From Arthrobacter globiformis (GTDB lineage Bacteria > Actinomycetota > Actinomycetes > Actinomycetales > Micrococcaceae): DNA of 64,000 nt. The stretch spans positions 868,001-932,000 of the forward strand of contig NZ_JAUSYZ010000001.1 of NCBI RefSeq assembly GCF_030817195.1, given 5' to 3'. The notes under the pieces were generated by a model that was given only the letters and a program-made list of their open reading frames with translations, did not search any database and had not been told where the DNA came from. Shown here piece by piece: positions 1 through 8,094 of the stretch. Numbering within the stretch: position 1 is the first letter of the stretch; every line of letters begins with the position of its first letter. The translations under genes were made by a program, and so were the position numbers.

Positions 1-342
1 GGTGCGCCCGTCCGTGGGGTGCGGCGACCGGACCACCAGCCCCGCCGTCTGGAGGCGGTCGACGGCGTTGGTCACCGAGGTGGGATGGACCTGGAGCAGG
101 GCGCTCGCCTTGTTCATGGGCAGTGCGCCGCTCCTGGCGAAGCTCAGCAGCGCCAGCAGCTCGTAGCGGGCGAAGGTCAGTCCGAAGGGCTTCAGAGCCC
201 CCTCGATGCGGGCCATCAGGATCTGCTGGGTGCGCATGATTGCCGTGATGGCGGCCATTGGAGCGGCGACGTCGCCCCAGCCGTGGCTCTCCCAGTTGCG
301 CTGTGCATCGGCAATCGGGTCACGGGGCAGCGGAGGGCTCAC
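1..342 (-). CDS. MarR-family transcriptional regulator (C-terminus outside window)
   Basis: The leftward reading frame begins with GTG at 342 and stays open to base 1, giving 114 residues without a stop. It contains a MarR-type winged-helix core: a helix with MAAITAIMRTQQILMARIE, then LTFARYELLALLSFA, the recognition region MNKASALLQVHPTSVTNAVD, and the start of the wing (GLVVRSPHPTDGR). The start lies only 3 nt after the stop of the acyl-CoA synthetase gene, so the two are almost certainly one transcript. MarR proteins usually bind small aromatic or acyl ligands; control of the neighbouring acyl-CoA genes is inferred from position and from the inverted repeat at 2136-2173. The protein is cut by the window edge. 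Confidence 0.85.
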   Translation of the reverse strand, partial: MSPPLPRDPIADAQRNWESHGWGDVAAPMAAITAIMRTQQILMARIEGALKPFGLTFARYELLALLSFARSGALPMNKASALLQVHPTSVTNAVDRLQTAGLVVRSPHPTDGRT

Positions 343-345
343 GGT

Positions 346-2109
346 TCAGCCCTGGCTTTTCAGGCCCGGGAAGTCTGTTTCGGAGTATTCCGTTCCCAGG
401 CCGGGGGGAACGCTCGCCTGGATGCCGTCCGCGTGGCGGAGCTCCTCGCTGTGCCGCAGCTCGACCCGGCGGATCTTGCCCGAGATGGTCTTCGGCAGCT
501 CGGCGAACTCCAGCCGGCGGATGCGCTTGAACGGCGCCAGGTGGTCGCGGCAGTAGCGCAGGATCTCCTCGGCGAGCTCGGGCCCCGGCTGGTGGCCGGC
601 CGCCAGCACCACGAATGCCTTGGGCACGGACAGCTTCAGCGGATCAGGGGAAGGAACGACGGCGGCCTCCGCCACCGCCGGGTGCTCGATGAGCACGCTC
701 TCCAGCTCGAACGGGGACAGCCGGTAGTCGGACGACTTGAAGACGTCGTCGTCCCGGCCCACGTAGGTGATGACGCCGTGCTCGTCCCGGCTGGCCATGT
801 CGCCGGTGTGGTAGTAGCCGCCGCGGAATGCCTCGGCCGTCCTCTCCGGGTCACCGTAGTACGACTTCATCAGCCCTGCGGGGCGGGGATCCAGGCGCAG
901 GCACAGCTCGCCGTCGTCGGCCTCTTCGCCGGTAGCCGGATCGACGAGGACCACGTCGTATCCCGGCAGGGGCAGGCCCATCGCGCCGATCTTGACCGGC
1001 TGGCCGGGGGTGTTGGCCACCTGCACCGTGGTCTCGGTCTGGCCGAAGCCGTCGCGGATGGTCTGGCCCCAGGCGCGCTGGACCTGGCCGATGACCTCCG
1101 CGTTGAGGGGCTCGCCGGCCGAAACAACCTTGGTGGGCGGATTCTTGAGGAGCGTGAGGTCGGCCTGGATGAGCATCCGCCAGACAGTGGGCGGGGCGCA
1201 GAAGCTGGTGACCTTCTCCCGGTCCATCTGCTCCATGAGAGCCTTGGCATCGAAGCGTTCGTAGTTGTAGACGAACACGCAGGCCTCGGCAATCCACGGG
1301 GCGAACAGGTTGGACCAGGCGTGTTTCGCCCAGCCCGGGGAGGCCACGTTGAGGTGCACGTCGCCCGGCTCCAGGCCGATCCAGTACATCGTGGACAGGT
1401 GGCCCACCGGATACGAGGTGTGCGTGTGTTCCACGAGCTTGGCCTTGGAGGTGGTGCCCGAAGTGAAGTAGAGGAGCAGGGTCTCGTCTGCCAGGGTGGG
1501 CGCGTCGGGCGTGAAGTCGGCGGGTGACCCTGCCGAATCCGCGTACTGCAGCGCCTCGCCGGCGCCGTTGCTGCCGGCGCCGTTGATGCCTGCCCCCGCG
1601 GCATCGGGGATGCCGATGAGCCGGTAGTGGCCGGGCACTTCGGCAAACTTGCGCAGGTTGGAACTGCCGACGGCGGCCCAGCCCGCTTCCCCGCGCTCCA
1701 CCCGGTCCTTCAGGTCCGCGGGACCCATGAGGGTGGTGGTGGGGATCAGTACGATGCCAAGCTTGATGCCGGCCAGCACGAGTTCCCACAGTTCCACCTG
1801 GTTGCCCAGCATGATGATCATGCGGTCGCCGCGCTTCACGCCCTGGCTGCGGAGCCAGTTGGCCACCTGGTTGGACCGGGCCGACAGTTCGGCGAAGCTG
1901 CGGCGGGTGGCCGAGCCGTCCTGTTCCACGATCACCAGTGCCGGGTTCCCGCCGCGGTCAGGATCCGCCGCGATGGCGTCAAACCAGTCGAGTGCGAAAT
2001 TGAACTCCGAGGGCCGCGGCCATTCGAAGCTGGTTCTCGCCTGCCGGTAGTCCTGGCGCGCAGCGAGCAGCTGATCTCGTGCGGCACGGAAATCGTCGGT
2101 GACGGTCAT
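346..2109 (-). CDS. AMP-forming acyl-CoA synthetase
   Basis: 587-residue member of the ANL superfamily. It activates a carboxylic acid with ATP and joins it to CoA. The adenylation signatures are in order: YFTSGTTSKAK near residues 214-224, DGFGQTET near 353-360, YYHTGD near 432-437, the hinge GRDDDVFKSSDYRLSP near 451, and the catalytic lysine in PKTISGK near 545. The length fits medium-chain or short-chain acyl-CoA synthetases of the AcsA/MACS type. It is divergent from an acyl-CoA dehydrogenase and followed by a MarR regulator, which suggests activation and first oxidation of an organic acid. The substrate cannot be told from sequence. A branched-chain, medium-chain or arylalkanoic acid is plausible. 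Confidence 0.88.
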   Translation of the reverse strand: MTVTDDFRAARDQLLAARQDYRQARTSFEWPRPSEFNFALDWFDAIAADPDRGGNPALVIVEQDGSATRRSFAELSARSNQVANWLRSQGVKRGDRMIIMLGNQVELWELVLAGIKLGIVLIPTTTLMGPADLKDRVERGEAGWAAVGSSNLRKFAEVPGHYRLIGIPDAAGAGINGAGSNGAGEALQYADSAGSPADFTPDAPTLADETLLLYFTSGTTSKAKLVEHTHTSYPVGHLSTMYWIGLEPGDVHLNVASPGWAKHAWSNLFAPWIAEACVFVYNYERFDAKALMEQMDREKVTSFCAPPTVWRMLIQADLTLLKNPPTKVVSAGEPLNAEVIGQVQRAWGQTIRDGFGQTETTVQVANTPGQPVKIGAMGLPLPGYDVVLVDPATGEEADDGELCLRLDPRPAGLMKSYYGDPERTAEAFRGGYYHTGDMASRDEHGVITYVGRDDDVFKSSDYRLSPFELESVLIEHPAVAEAAVVPSPDPLKLSVPKAFVVLAAGHQPGPELAEEILRYCRDHLAPFKRIRRLEFAELPKTISGKIRRVELRHSEELRHADGIQASVPPGLGTEYSETDFPGLKSQG

Positions 2110-2135
2110 GGGGCACCTTTCGCCTGGGGATTCAC

Positions 2136-2173
2136 GTCCTAGTGATCCACATCACTGTGCAATATACTAGGAC
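2136..2173. promoter_or_regulatory. Divergent promoter with nested operators (MarR-type and CRP/GlxR-like)
   Basis: The 94-bp space between the divergent acyl-CoA genes holds an inverted repeat GTCCTAG (2136-2142) / CTAGGAC (2167-2173). Inside it lies a second perfect palindrome, AGTGATCCACATCACT (2141-2156), which fits the TGTGA-N6-TCACA pattern of CRP/GlxR-type regulators. The right arm overlaps a good -10 hexamer, TATACT at 2163-2168, facing the dehydrogenase gene. A repressor on the outer repeat would block that promoter. Which protein binds which repeat is inference. Confidence 0.55.
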
Positions 2174-2203
2174 ATCCAAGGGTTTGGAAGAGCGAAGGGA
2201 CCT

Positions 2204-3436
2204 ATGCCCGTGCAGCCACAAGGACGTGACAGCGGACAGCCCACAGAGGGTACAGCGGGGGAACCGGGGGTGACGGCACCGCCGTTTGCCGACGCGGATC
2301 TTATGTATGTTGCGGACCTTCTTCCGCCGGCCGAGCGGGCACGCTATCTCGAGATCAGGGACTTCCTGCAGTCCCGGGTCCGGGCCCAGTCCATCGAATA
2401 CTGGAACCGCGAGGAGTTCCCGTTCGGGCTTCTCGCGGAGCTGGGAAAGCACGGACTTGGCGGGCTGCAGACGGACGGGACATCCACGCTCTTCAAGGGC
2501 CTGATGTACGTTGAGGTGGCCCGCGCCGACGTCTCCCTGTCAGCCCTGGTGGGCATCCACAACGAGCTGATCGTCGGCATGATCGACGCCCTGGGGTCGG
2601 ACGAGCAGAAGCAGCGGTGGCTGCCCGGACTGACTGCTTTCACGCAGCTGGGGGCCTTCGCGCTGACCGAACCGGAGCACGGCTCGGACATTGCCGGCGG
2701 GCTGGCCACCACGGCCCGGCTCGAAGACGGCGAATGGGTCATCGACGGCGCCAAGCGGTGGATAGGCGCCGGAACCATCGCCGACTTCGCACTCGTATGG
2801 GCCAGGGACACGGCCGACCATCAGATCAAGGGCTTCATTGTCGAGACGGACCGCGCCGGCTACACGGCGACCAAGATCAGCAACAAGATCGGGCTGCGGA
2901 TCATGCAGAACGCCGATATCCGTCTGGACGGCGTCCGCATTCCGGAAACCAACATGCTCCCCGGCGCCACGGATTTCACCAAGGCCAACGAGCTGCTGAG
3001 GGATTCACGGGCGTGGGTGGGCTGGCAGGCTGCCGGGATCCAGCTGGCGGCGTTTGACGTTGCCCGCTCCTATTCGCTGCAGCGCCGCCAGTTCGGCAAG
3101 GAGCTGGCGCGCTTCCAGCTCATCCAGCAGCAGCTCGCCGAGATTCTGGGCAACGCTTCGGCGTCGCTGGCCCTGATGGCGCAGCTGGCCCGGATCCAGG
3201 AGGACGGCAGGCTGGAAATGGCGCAGGCGGCGATGGCCAAGGCCACCACCACCCGGCTAGCCAGGGCTTCCGTGGCCATGGGCCGGTCGCTGCTGGGCGG
3301 CAACGGCATCAGCAGCGACTTCGAGATGGGAAAGCTCTTCGGCGACGCGGAGATCCTGTACACGTACGAGGGCAGCTACGAGATCAATTCCCTGATCGTG
3401 GCCCGGGCGGTCACAGGAAAATCAGCCTTCGTGTAG
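2204..3436 (+). CDS. Acyl-CoA dehydrogenase
   Basis: 410-residue flavoprotein that introduces the alpha-beta double bond into an acyl-CoA, passing electrons to ETF. Visible family features are the FAD/substrate region FALTEPEHGSDIAG near residue 150, the beta-domain RWIGAGTIADFALVWA, the helix YSLQRRQFGKELARFQLIQQ and the C-terminal YEGSYEINSLIVARAVTG. The Glu of YEG is the position of the catalytic base in glutaryl-CoA-dehydrogenase-like members. The first ~40 residues are low-complexity and may be dispensable. ATG at 2204 has GAAGGGA just upstream. It is divergent from the acyl-CoA synthetase and probably acts on its product. Confidence 0.88.
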   Translation: MPVQPQGRDSGQPTEGTAGEPGVTAPPFADADLMYVADLLPPAERARYLEIRDFLQSRVRAQSIEYWNREEFPFGLLAELGKHGLGGLQTDGTSTLFKGLMYVEVARADVSLSALVGIHNELIVGMIDALGSDEQKQRWLPGLTAFTQLGAFALTEPEHGSDIAGGLATTARLEDGEWVIDGAKRWIGAGTIADFALVWARDTADHQIKGFIVETDRAGYTATKISNKIGLRIMQNADIRLDGVRIPETNMLPGATDFTKANELLRDSRAWVGWQAAGIQLAAFDVARSYSLQRRQFGKELARFQLIQQQLAEILGNASASLALMAQLARIQEDGRLEMAQAAMAKATTTRLARASVAMGRSLLGGNGISSDFEMGKLFGDAEILYTYEGSYEINSLIVARAVTGKSAFV

Positions 3437-3469
3437 GACACCTGGTCACAGCGTCACCCAGCCAGCGCC

Positions 3470-4057
3470 TTACTGGGCCAGGATGGCGGCTTTCCGCGCC
3501 GCGGCCTCCAGTTGCTCCACGTGCGCGGCCTGCTCTGCGGCACCCCGCTGAGGAAGGTTGGGGTCGTTGGGGCCCTGCCCGGCGGAACCGTCAATGAGTT
3601 CCCGGATGATGTCGGCGTGCCCCAGGTGCTGCGCCGTCTCGGCGCACATGTGCACCAGCATCTGGTGCAGGGTCACGTGCCTGCGTTCTTCCCGCCACCA
3701 GGGCACAAGCCCGGGAGCGTCCAAGGGCAGCGCTTCGATGGTGCCATCGGTGTGCGCCGCCGAGAAGTGGTGCAGCTCCACGATCTCGGCACGGGTCTGC
3801 TCCGGGGTGGCCCACATGTCCGCGTCCGGCTCGGCCCCGTCGGCGAACCAGGGCAGCTCCCGGTCGCTGGGCCGCCCGAACACCTCGCCGAAATAGCCCA
3901 GTTCCACGCTGGCCACATGCTTGACCAGGCCCAGGAGATTGGTGCCGGTGGGCGTCATCGGCCGCCGGACGTCATACTCACCCAGGCCGTCGATCTTGGC
4001 GAGGAGCTGGGCGCGCCGTGTCCGCAGGTAATGGTGCAGGGTCGCTTTTTCATCCAT
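3470..4057 (-). CDS. DinB-like / DUF664 protein
   Basis: 195 residues, a four-helix-bundle DinB-superfamily protein of the DUF664 type. The metal-binding histidine pattern is visible: KHVASVELGYFGEVF in the second helix and HQMLVHMCAETAQHLGHADI near residue 150, the latter with a conserved H-x3-H spacing. Actinobacterial members are often related to mycothiol-dependent enzymes, but no substrate can be assigned here. ATG at 4057 lies 6 nt after TAGAGT (4064-4069), so the transcript is probably leaderless. It converges with the acyl-CoA dehydrogenase, with 33 bp between the stops. Confidence 0.8.
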   Translation of the reverse strand: MDEKATLHHYLRTRRAQLLAKIDGLGEYDVRRPMTPTGTNLLGLVKHVASVELGYFGEVFGRPSDRELPWFADGAEPDADMWATPEQTRAEIVELHHFSAAHTDGTIEALPLDAPGLVPWWREERRHVTLHQMLVHMCAETAQHLGHADIIRELIDGSAGQGPNDPNLPQRGAAEQAAHVEQLEAAARKAAILAQ

Positions 4058-4063
4058 GGCGGC

Positions 4064-4069
4064 ACTCTA
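4064..4069 (-). promoter_or_regulatory. -10 element TAGAGT, leaderless start of DinB-like gene
   Basis: TAGAGT is followed by 6 nt and then the ATG at 4057. No Shine-Dalgarno sequence can fit between them. Confidence 0.5.
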
Positions 4070-4100
4070 CCGGGCGGGAGCACCAAAAACTGCGGGAACC

Positions 4101-4139
4101 AAAAACTCCCCTGCGCGTGCCAGGCACGGACAGGGGAGT
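4101..4139 (-). terminator. Intrinsic terminator of the cold-shock gene
   Basis: Perfect 9-bp stem CAGGGGAGT/ACTCCCCTG (4131-4139 with 4105-4113) enclosing a second hairpin (CGTGCC/GGCACG, 4116-4128). Read leftwards it runs into TTTTTGG, as expected for a rho-independent terminator 14 nt after the csp stop codon. Confidence 0.85.
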
Positions 4140-4152
4140 CTTTGGAAAGCCG

Positions 4153-4356
4153 TTACAGCGGGCGAATGTTCTCTGCCTGCGGACCCTTGGGGCCCTGGGT
4201 CACTTCGAATTCGACCTTCTGGTTTTCATCCAGGGAGCGGTAGCCGCTGGAGGCAATTGCCGAGTAGTGGGCGAATACATCTGCCGATCCATCATCCGGA
4301 GCGATGAAGCCGAAGCCCTTTTCGGCGTTGAACCATTTAACTGTGCCTGTTGCCAT
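4153..4356 (-). CDS. cspA: Cold-shock protein
   Basis: 67-residue single cold-shock domain, an OB-fold that binds single-stranded RNA and DNA. RNP1 (KGFGFIAP) and RNP2 (VFAHYSAI) are intact, and the ends MATGTVKWFNAEKGFGF and QGPKGPQAENIRPL are typical. The ATG at 4356 is chosen over an upstream in-frame extension because AAAGGAAG sits 8 nt before it and the family begins there. A sigma-A-type promoter at 4434-4462 gives a leader of about 70 nt, as is usual for csp mRNAs. Transcription ends at the hairpin at 4101-4139, so the gene is monocistronic. Confidence 0.95.
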   Translation of the reverse strand: MATGTVKWFNAEKGFGFIAPDDGSADVFAHYSAIASSGYRSLDENQKVEFEVTQGPKGPQAENIRPL

Positions 4357-4433
4357 TGCTACTTCCTTTGTAACCCTTATTCTGGTCCTGCTCCGACAGC
4401 AGGCAGAGGCGGAAACTGTTGTCCGCTGTCTCC

Positions 4434-4462
4434 AACCTATGGGCGTTCCGCCGGGCGTGCAA
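4434..4462 (-). promoter_or_regulatory. Housekeeping promoter of cspA
   Basis: Reading leftwards: -35 TTGCAC (4457-4462), 17-nt spacer, -10 TAGGTT (4434-4439). This predicts a start near 4427 and a leader of about 70 nt. Confidence 0.65.
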
Positions 4463-4540
4463 TAGCTACCGTCATCAGGAGTCCCACCAGTAACGGGAGA
4501 TTCTGTCCACATTCGCTAATTAAAAACGCCGTTTCCTGGG

Positions 4541-4861
4541 CTAGGCCGTGCTGTCCGGCTCCTGTCCGGTGTTCTCCCACAGCACATCGAGATTACGGAA
4601 TACCGGGGGACCGTCGCACAGGGCCGCCATTTTCGCGGCAAAGTCGGACGTCTCCGGCCGGTTGGAGTTTTCCATCGCCGACTCGTAGGAGTCGAACTCC
4701 ACGATGGTGAAGTACGTCCCGGGACGGTCCCGGTCCGCAGTGGCGATGATGCGGCGAAACGTCGGTGCGGTGGTTCCCTCGGTCCTTGACGGGCGGCCCA
4801 GCGCTTCGACCTCCTCGATGCGTGAGGTCTGGAATTCGATGATCTGCACAAACCCGGCCAT
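4541..4861 (-). CDS. Small dimeric alpha/beta-barrel-like protein
   Basis: 106 residues starting MAGFVQIIEFQTSRIEEVEAL, chosen because GGAG lies 8 nt upstream of ATG at 4861; an upstream in-frame ATG gives an arginine-rich extension that looks non-coding. The pattern of an N-terminal strand, a helix, and YFTIVEFDSYESAMENSNRP is that of ferredoxin-like monooxygenase or stress-response barrel proteins (ABM/EthD-like). No catalytic residues can be pointed to. It follows the alcohol dehydrogenase on the same strand at 72 bp and may share its transcript. Function unknown. Confidence 0.65.
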   Translation of the reverse strand: MAGFVQIIEFQTSRIEEVEALGRPSRTEGTTAPTFRRIIATADRDRPGTYFTIVEFDSYESAMENSNRPETSDFAAKMAALCDGPPVFRNLDVLWENTGQEPDSTA

Positions 4862-4933
4862 GACGGCTCCTCGACGGCGGTGGTGTCTGATGCGGATCAC
4901 GGTAGACCCCGTGCCGGGCCCGCGCAACCGTTT

Positions 4934-5989
4934 CTACGGCGTCAGGAGCACCTTGATGGCCCGGCGCTCATCCATCGCCTTGTAGGCTTCGGCCGCATCC
5001 TCCAGGGGCATCTCAACGTCGAACACCCGCCCGGGATTGATGGCCCCGGACAGCACGTCCTTGAGCAGTTCGGGAATGTAGGTGCGGGCGGGAGCCATTC
5101 CGCCGGACACGGTGATGTTCTTGTCGAACAGGTAGCGCAGCGGGATCTCCGCGCCGCCGGTGGGGACCCCGACGAAGCCCAGGGCGCCGCCGGGCCGGAC
5201 CGAATGCAGCGCCTGCTCCATGGACTCCTTGGTTCCCACGCACTCGAGCACAGAGTCGGCCAGCACCCCGCCGAGCAGTTCACGGACCTTGGCGACACCG
5301 TCGTCCCCGCGTTCCTCCACAACGTCCGTGGCACCGAACTCGCGGGCGATGGCCTGACGGTCGGCGTGGCGGGACATCGCGATGATCCGTTCGGCGCCGA
5401 GCCTCTTTGCCGCAAGGACGCCGCACAGTCCCACGGCGCCGTCGCCCACCACCACTACGGTCCGGCCGGGGCCGACCTGGGCGCTGACGGCGGCGTGGTG
5501 CCCGGTGGCCATGACGTCCGAGAGGGTCAGCAGGCTGTTGCGCAGCTTTGCATCCGGCTCGCTGACATCCGGCACCTTGACGAGCGTGGATGCGGCGAGC
5601 GGGACGCGCACGGCCTGGCCCTGGCCGCCGTCGACAGCGAACCCGGCGTCGTCCGTTCCGCCCCAACCGGCGAGGTGGTCACAGGCCACGGTGACGCCGT
5701 TCAGGCACTGCGGGCACTGCCCGCAGCTGACCACGAAGGGGGCGATCACAAAGTCGCCCGCCCGGAGTGAGGACACGTCGGCACCTGTGCTTTCCACGAC
5801 GCCGACGAATTCATGGCCGATGGCGGAGGCGTGGCGGACCGGCTTCACGCCGCGGTACGGCCACAGGTCGGAGCCGCAGACGCACGCGGCAGTCACGCGG
5901 ACCACGGCGTCCGTGGGGAGCTGGACGGCAGGGTAGTCGCGGTCCTCGACCCTGATGTCTCCGGGTCCGTGGATGATGGTGGCGCGCAT
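4934..5989 (-). CDS. Zinc-dependent alcohol dehydrogenase (MDR family)
   Basis: 351-residue medium-chain dehydrogenase/reductase. Catalytic zinc ligands appear as C37/C39 (AACVCGSD) and GHEFVG near residue 59. A structural-zinc loop SCGQCPQC...C lies near 88-103. The NAD(P)-binding motif is VVVVGDGAVGLCGVLAAKRLGA near residue 175. The C-terminus has the usual MPLEDAAEAYKAMDERRAIKVLL. It should oxidise an alcohol or reduce an aldehyde; the overall pattern resembles actinobacterial threonine/formaldehyde-type dehydrogenases, but the substrate is not determined. GAGGAG sits 7 nt before ATG at 5989. Confidence 0.88.
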   Translation of the reverse strand: MRATIIHGPGDIRVEDRDYPAVQLPTDAVVRVTAACVCGSDLWPYRGVKPVRHASAIGHEFVGVVESTGADVSSLRAGDFVIAPFVVSCGQCPQCLNGVTVACDHLAGWGGTDDAGFAVDGGQGQAVRVPLAASTLVKVPDVSEPDAKLRNSLLTLSDVMATGHHAAVSAQVGPGRTVVVVGDGAVGLCGVLAAKRLGAERIIAMSRHADRQAIAREFGATDVVEERGDDGVAKVRELLGGVLADSVLECVGTKESMEQALHSVRPGGALGFVGVPTGGAEIPLRYLFDKNITVSGGMAPARTYIPELLKDVLSGAINPGRVFDVEMPLEDAAEAYKAMDERRAIKVLLTP

Positions 5990-6073
5990 GGCTGCTCCTC
6001 TCGAATGGGCGGGGCTGGACGTGACCGAGTCTAGCCCCGCTGCGGGGACGCGCCGGGCTGCTAGGGGCGGTTG

Positions 6074-6700
6074 CTAGCGCATCCCCTCGCGGCGGATGGC
6101 CGTGGCGATGGCCGCGGCCCTGGTCTCCACGCCCAGCTTGGCGTAGATGTGGGCGAGGTGGGTCTTGACGGTGGCCTCGGAGATGAAGAGCCGCTGGCCC
6201 AGCTCCTTGTTGCTGAGCCCTTCGGTGAGGAGGCTCAGCAGCTCGGCCTCCCGCGGGGTCAGGACGTCGTCAGGGTTGCGCAGCTGCTGGAACAGGCGGG
6301 AGGCCACCGGCGGGCTCATGACGCTTTTGCCCTGGACGGCGCCCCGGACGGCGGCGAAGATCTCCTCCGGCGCGGCGTCCTTGAGGAGGTATCCCATGGC
6401 GCCGGCATCCACGGCACGGACAATGTCGGCGTCGGAATCGTAGGTGGTGAAGACCAGCACGGCCTGCTGACGGTTGCGTTCGCGGAGCTTCCTGATGGCC
6501 TCGATCCCGTCCATGCCCGGGCCCATGGCCAGGTCCATCACCACGACGTCGGGGGAGTGCCCTTCCACGGCGGCCAGGGCTTCCTCGCCAGAGGACGCCT
6601 CCGCCACCACCTCGATGTCCGGCTGTGTGCCCAGCAGTGCCTTCAGTCCGCTGCGGACCACGAGGTGGTCGTCCACGAGGAGCACGGTGATGACGCTCAT
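6074..6700 (-). CDS. NarL/LuxR-type response regulator (SenR-like)
   Basis: 208 residues. The receiver domain has acidic D10/D11, phospho-acceptor D56 in VVVMDLAMGP, and the conserved Lys in YLLKDAAPEEIF. The C-terminal LuxR-type HTH reads LTPREAELLSLLTEGLSNKE and FISEATVKTHLAHIYAKLGV. ATG overlaps the kinase stop codon by 4 nt (ATGA, 6697-6700), so kinase and regulator are translationally coupled. Because the pair is divergent from an HbpS-like gene, it most resembles the SenS-SenR system of Streptomyces, which answers to haem and redox stress through HbpS. Equivalence here is inferred from synteny. Confidence 0.9.
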   Translation of the reverse strand: MSVITVLLVDDHLVVRSGLKALLGTQPDIEVVAEASSGEEALAAVEGHSPDVVVMDLAMGPGMDGIEAIRKLRERNRQQAVLVFTTYDSDADIVRAVDAGAMGYLLKDAAPEEIFAAVRGAVQGKSVMSPPVASRLFQQLRNPDDVLTPREAELLSLLTEGLSNKELGQRLFISEATVKTHLAHIYAKLGVETRAAAIATAIRREGMR

Positions 6701-7935
6701 TCAACCCCCTTTGCCGGCAGCTGCGCTGCCACAACAGTTCCCTCGCCCGGGGCGCTTTCCACCGAGAAGGCGCCGCCCAGCTGCTCCACGCGCTGCCGCA
6801 TAGCCCGCAGGCCGTATCCTCCGGTGTCCGACGGCGGTGCTACCGCCGCCGGATCGAAGCCCGCACCGTCGTCGTAAATGTCCAGTGTGACCGCATCCGG
6901 CAGGAAGCCAAGGGTGATGGTTGTGTTGGCCGCGGAGGCGTGCAGCTTGATGTTCGCTGCGGCGCTTTGCACTACCCGGAGGAGGGCATGCCGGGCTTCG
7001 GCCGGAACTGCCCGGGGGACGCCGGTGACCAGCAGCCTGGCGCCCGGCACGTACTGGGAGGCGGCCTGCAGCAGGGCGTCCGGCAGCGGTGAGGCGTCCA
7101 GGCCGGGCGAGGCCAGTTCGTGGACCAGACTGCGGGTGTCGGACAGGTTTCGGCGCAGCAGCTCACTGGCCTGCCGGAGATCCTGCCGGGACGCCGGCTC
7201 CGGCCAGGCGCGGTTTGCGGCTTCGAGCAGGAGCAGGCTGCTGGCGAGGCCCTGGGTCACGGTGTCGTGGATCTCCCGGGAGACCCGCTCACGCTCCGCG
7301 ATGGTGCCCGCACGGCGCTCGCTGGCGGCCAGCTGCCCCTGGGCGAGCGACACTTCGCGGTGCAGGCGCCGCTGCTCGGCGGCGTCGTGCTCAATGCGGT
7401 CGTAGATCAGCGTCAGCAGGACGCCGACGGCGAGCGGGCCCAGAAGCATGGCCAGATCGCTGCCGTCGCTGAGCCGGAACAGTCCCGCGGCGGTGGCAGC
7501 TGCCGTCGCCCCCGCCGCCGCGTAGGCGACCGCCCCGGTGAAGGCGATGCGGCACAGGAAGAACAGTGCAAACGAACACCAGGCGAAGCTGGGCGCGGAG
7601 ACCACCAGCACAGCCCAGACGGCCACGAGTACGAACATCCACAAGGCCCAGGGGCGCCGACGCTGGGCGAGTACCGCGATGACCGCGTATAGGGCGCATG
7701 CGGCGGCCGCCAGGGCGAGGACCAGCAGGTTGTCCTGGGCGCTGTGCCGCATCACGTAGCGCACCACCGAGGCGACCATGAGCACGGCGAAACCCAGGTG
7801 GACCGCGGCGTCGATCCGTCCCAGCCGGCTGCCCGGAACGGGACCGATCCGAGCGGGAGGAACTTCCGGTGCGGCGGTGGGGGCTGGGGAGGGCATGGCG
7901 GGTCCGGTTCCGGTGGGTGACGTACTACGAACCAT
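6697..7935 (-). CDS. Membrane sensor histidine kinase (HisKA_3; SenS-like)
   Basis: 412 residues. The N-terminal half has about five hydrophobic segments between residues 40 and 180, with almost no extracytoplasmic loop. These are followed by a coiled linker, the HisKA_3 box RERVSREIHDTVTQGLASSL with H223 as phosphorylation site, and the HATPase N and G boxes (AAANIKLHASAA, IYDDGAGFDPA, GGYGLRAMRQRVEQLGG). The first 30 residues are Pro/Ala-rich and the start could lie further in. It forms one operon with the response regulator. Streptomyces SenS has a similar five-helix sensor and is modulated by the extracellular haem-binding HbpS; an HbpS homologue is divergent here. Confidence 0.9.
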   Translation of the reverse strand: MVRSTSPTGTGPAMPSPAPTAAPEVPPARIGPVPGSRLGRIDAAVHLGFAVLMVASVVRYVMRHSAQDNLLVLALAAAACALYAVIAVLAQRRRPWALWMFVLVAVWAVLVVSAPSFAWCSFALFFLCRIAFTGAVAYAAAGATAAATAAGLFRLSDGSDLAMLLGPLAVGVLLTLIYDRIEHDAAEQRRLHREVSLAQGQLAASERRAGTIAERERVSREIHDTVTQGLASSLLLLEAANRAWPEPASRQDLRQASELLRRNLSDTRSLVHELASPGLDASPLPDALLQAASQYVPGARLLVTGVPRAVPAEARHALLRVVQSAAANIKLHASAANTTITLGFLPDAVTLDIYDDGAGFDPAAVAPPSDTGGYGLRAMRQRVEQLGGAFSVESAPGEGTVVAAQLPAKGVE

Positions 7936-8094
7936 GCTATTGCCCGCGGCGTTGCTGGTCTCTCAGCCTTTTGGCTGATACCGGGAGCCGAAAGGACCAG
8001 CCAGCCCCACCTGATGGCCTGATGCATCGGCTCGGCGGCAGGTCCACCATGGAAATGCAACCGTTTGGCTGCGTCTCACCGAAGGAGAACCACC

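Noticed and set aside
19..1527. 502-residue rightward open frame over the acyl-CoA synthetase gene
   Set aside because: Antisense to a protein with all ANL signatures; the frame is open only because of high GC.
6697..7935. Leaderless start for the histidine kinase
   Set aside because: TAGCAT and TAGTAC occur near the start, but at spacings that do not place any start codon 6-7 nt downstream.
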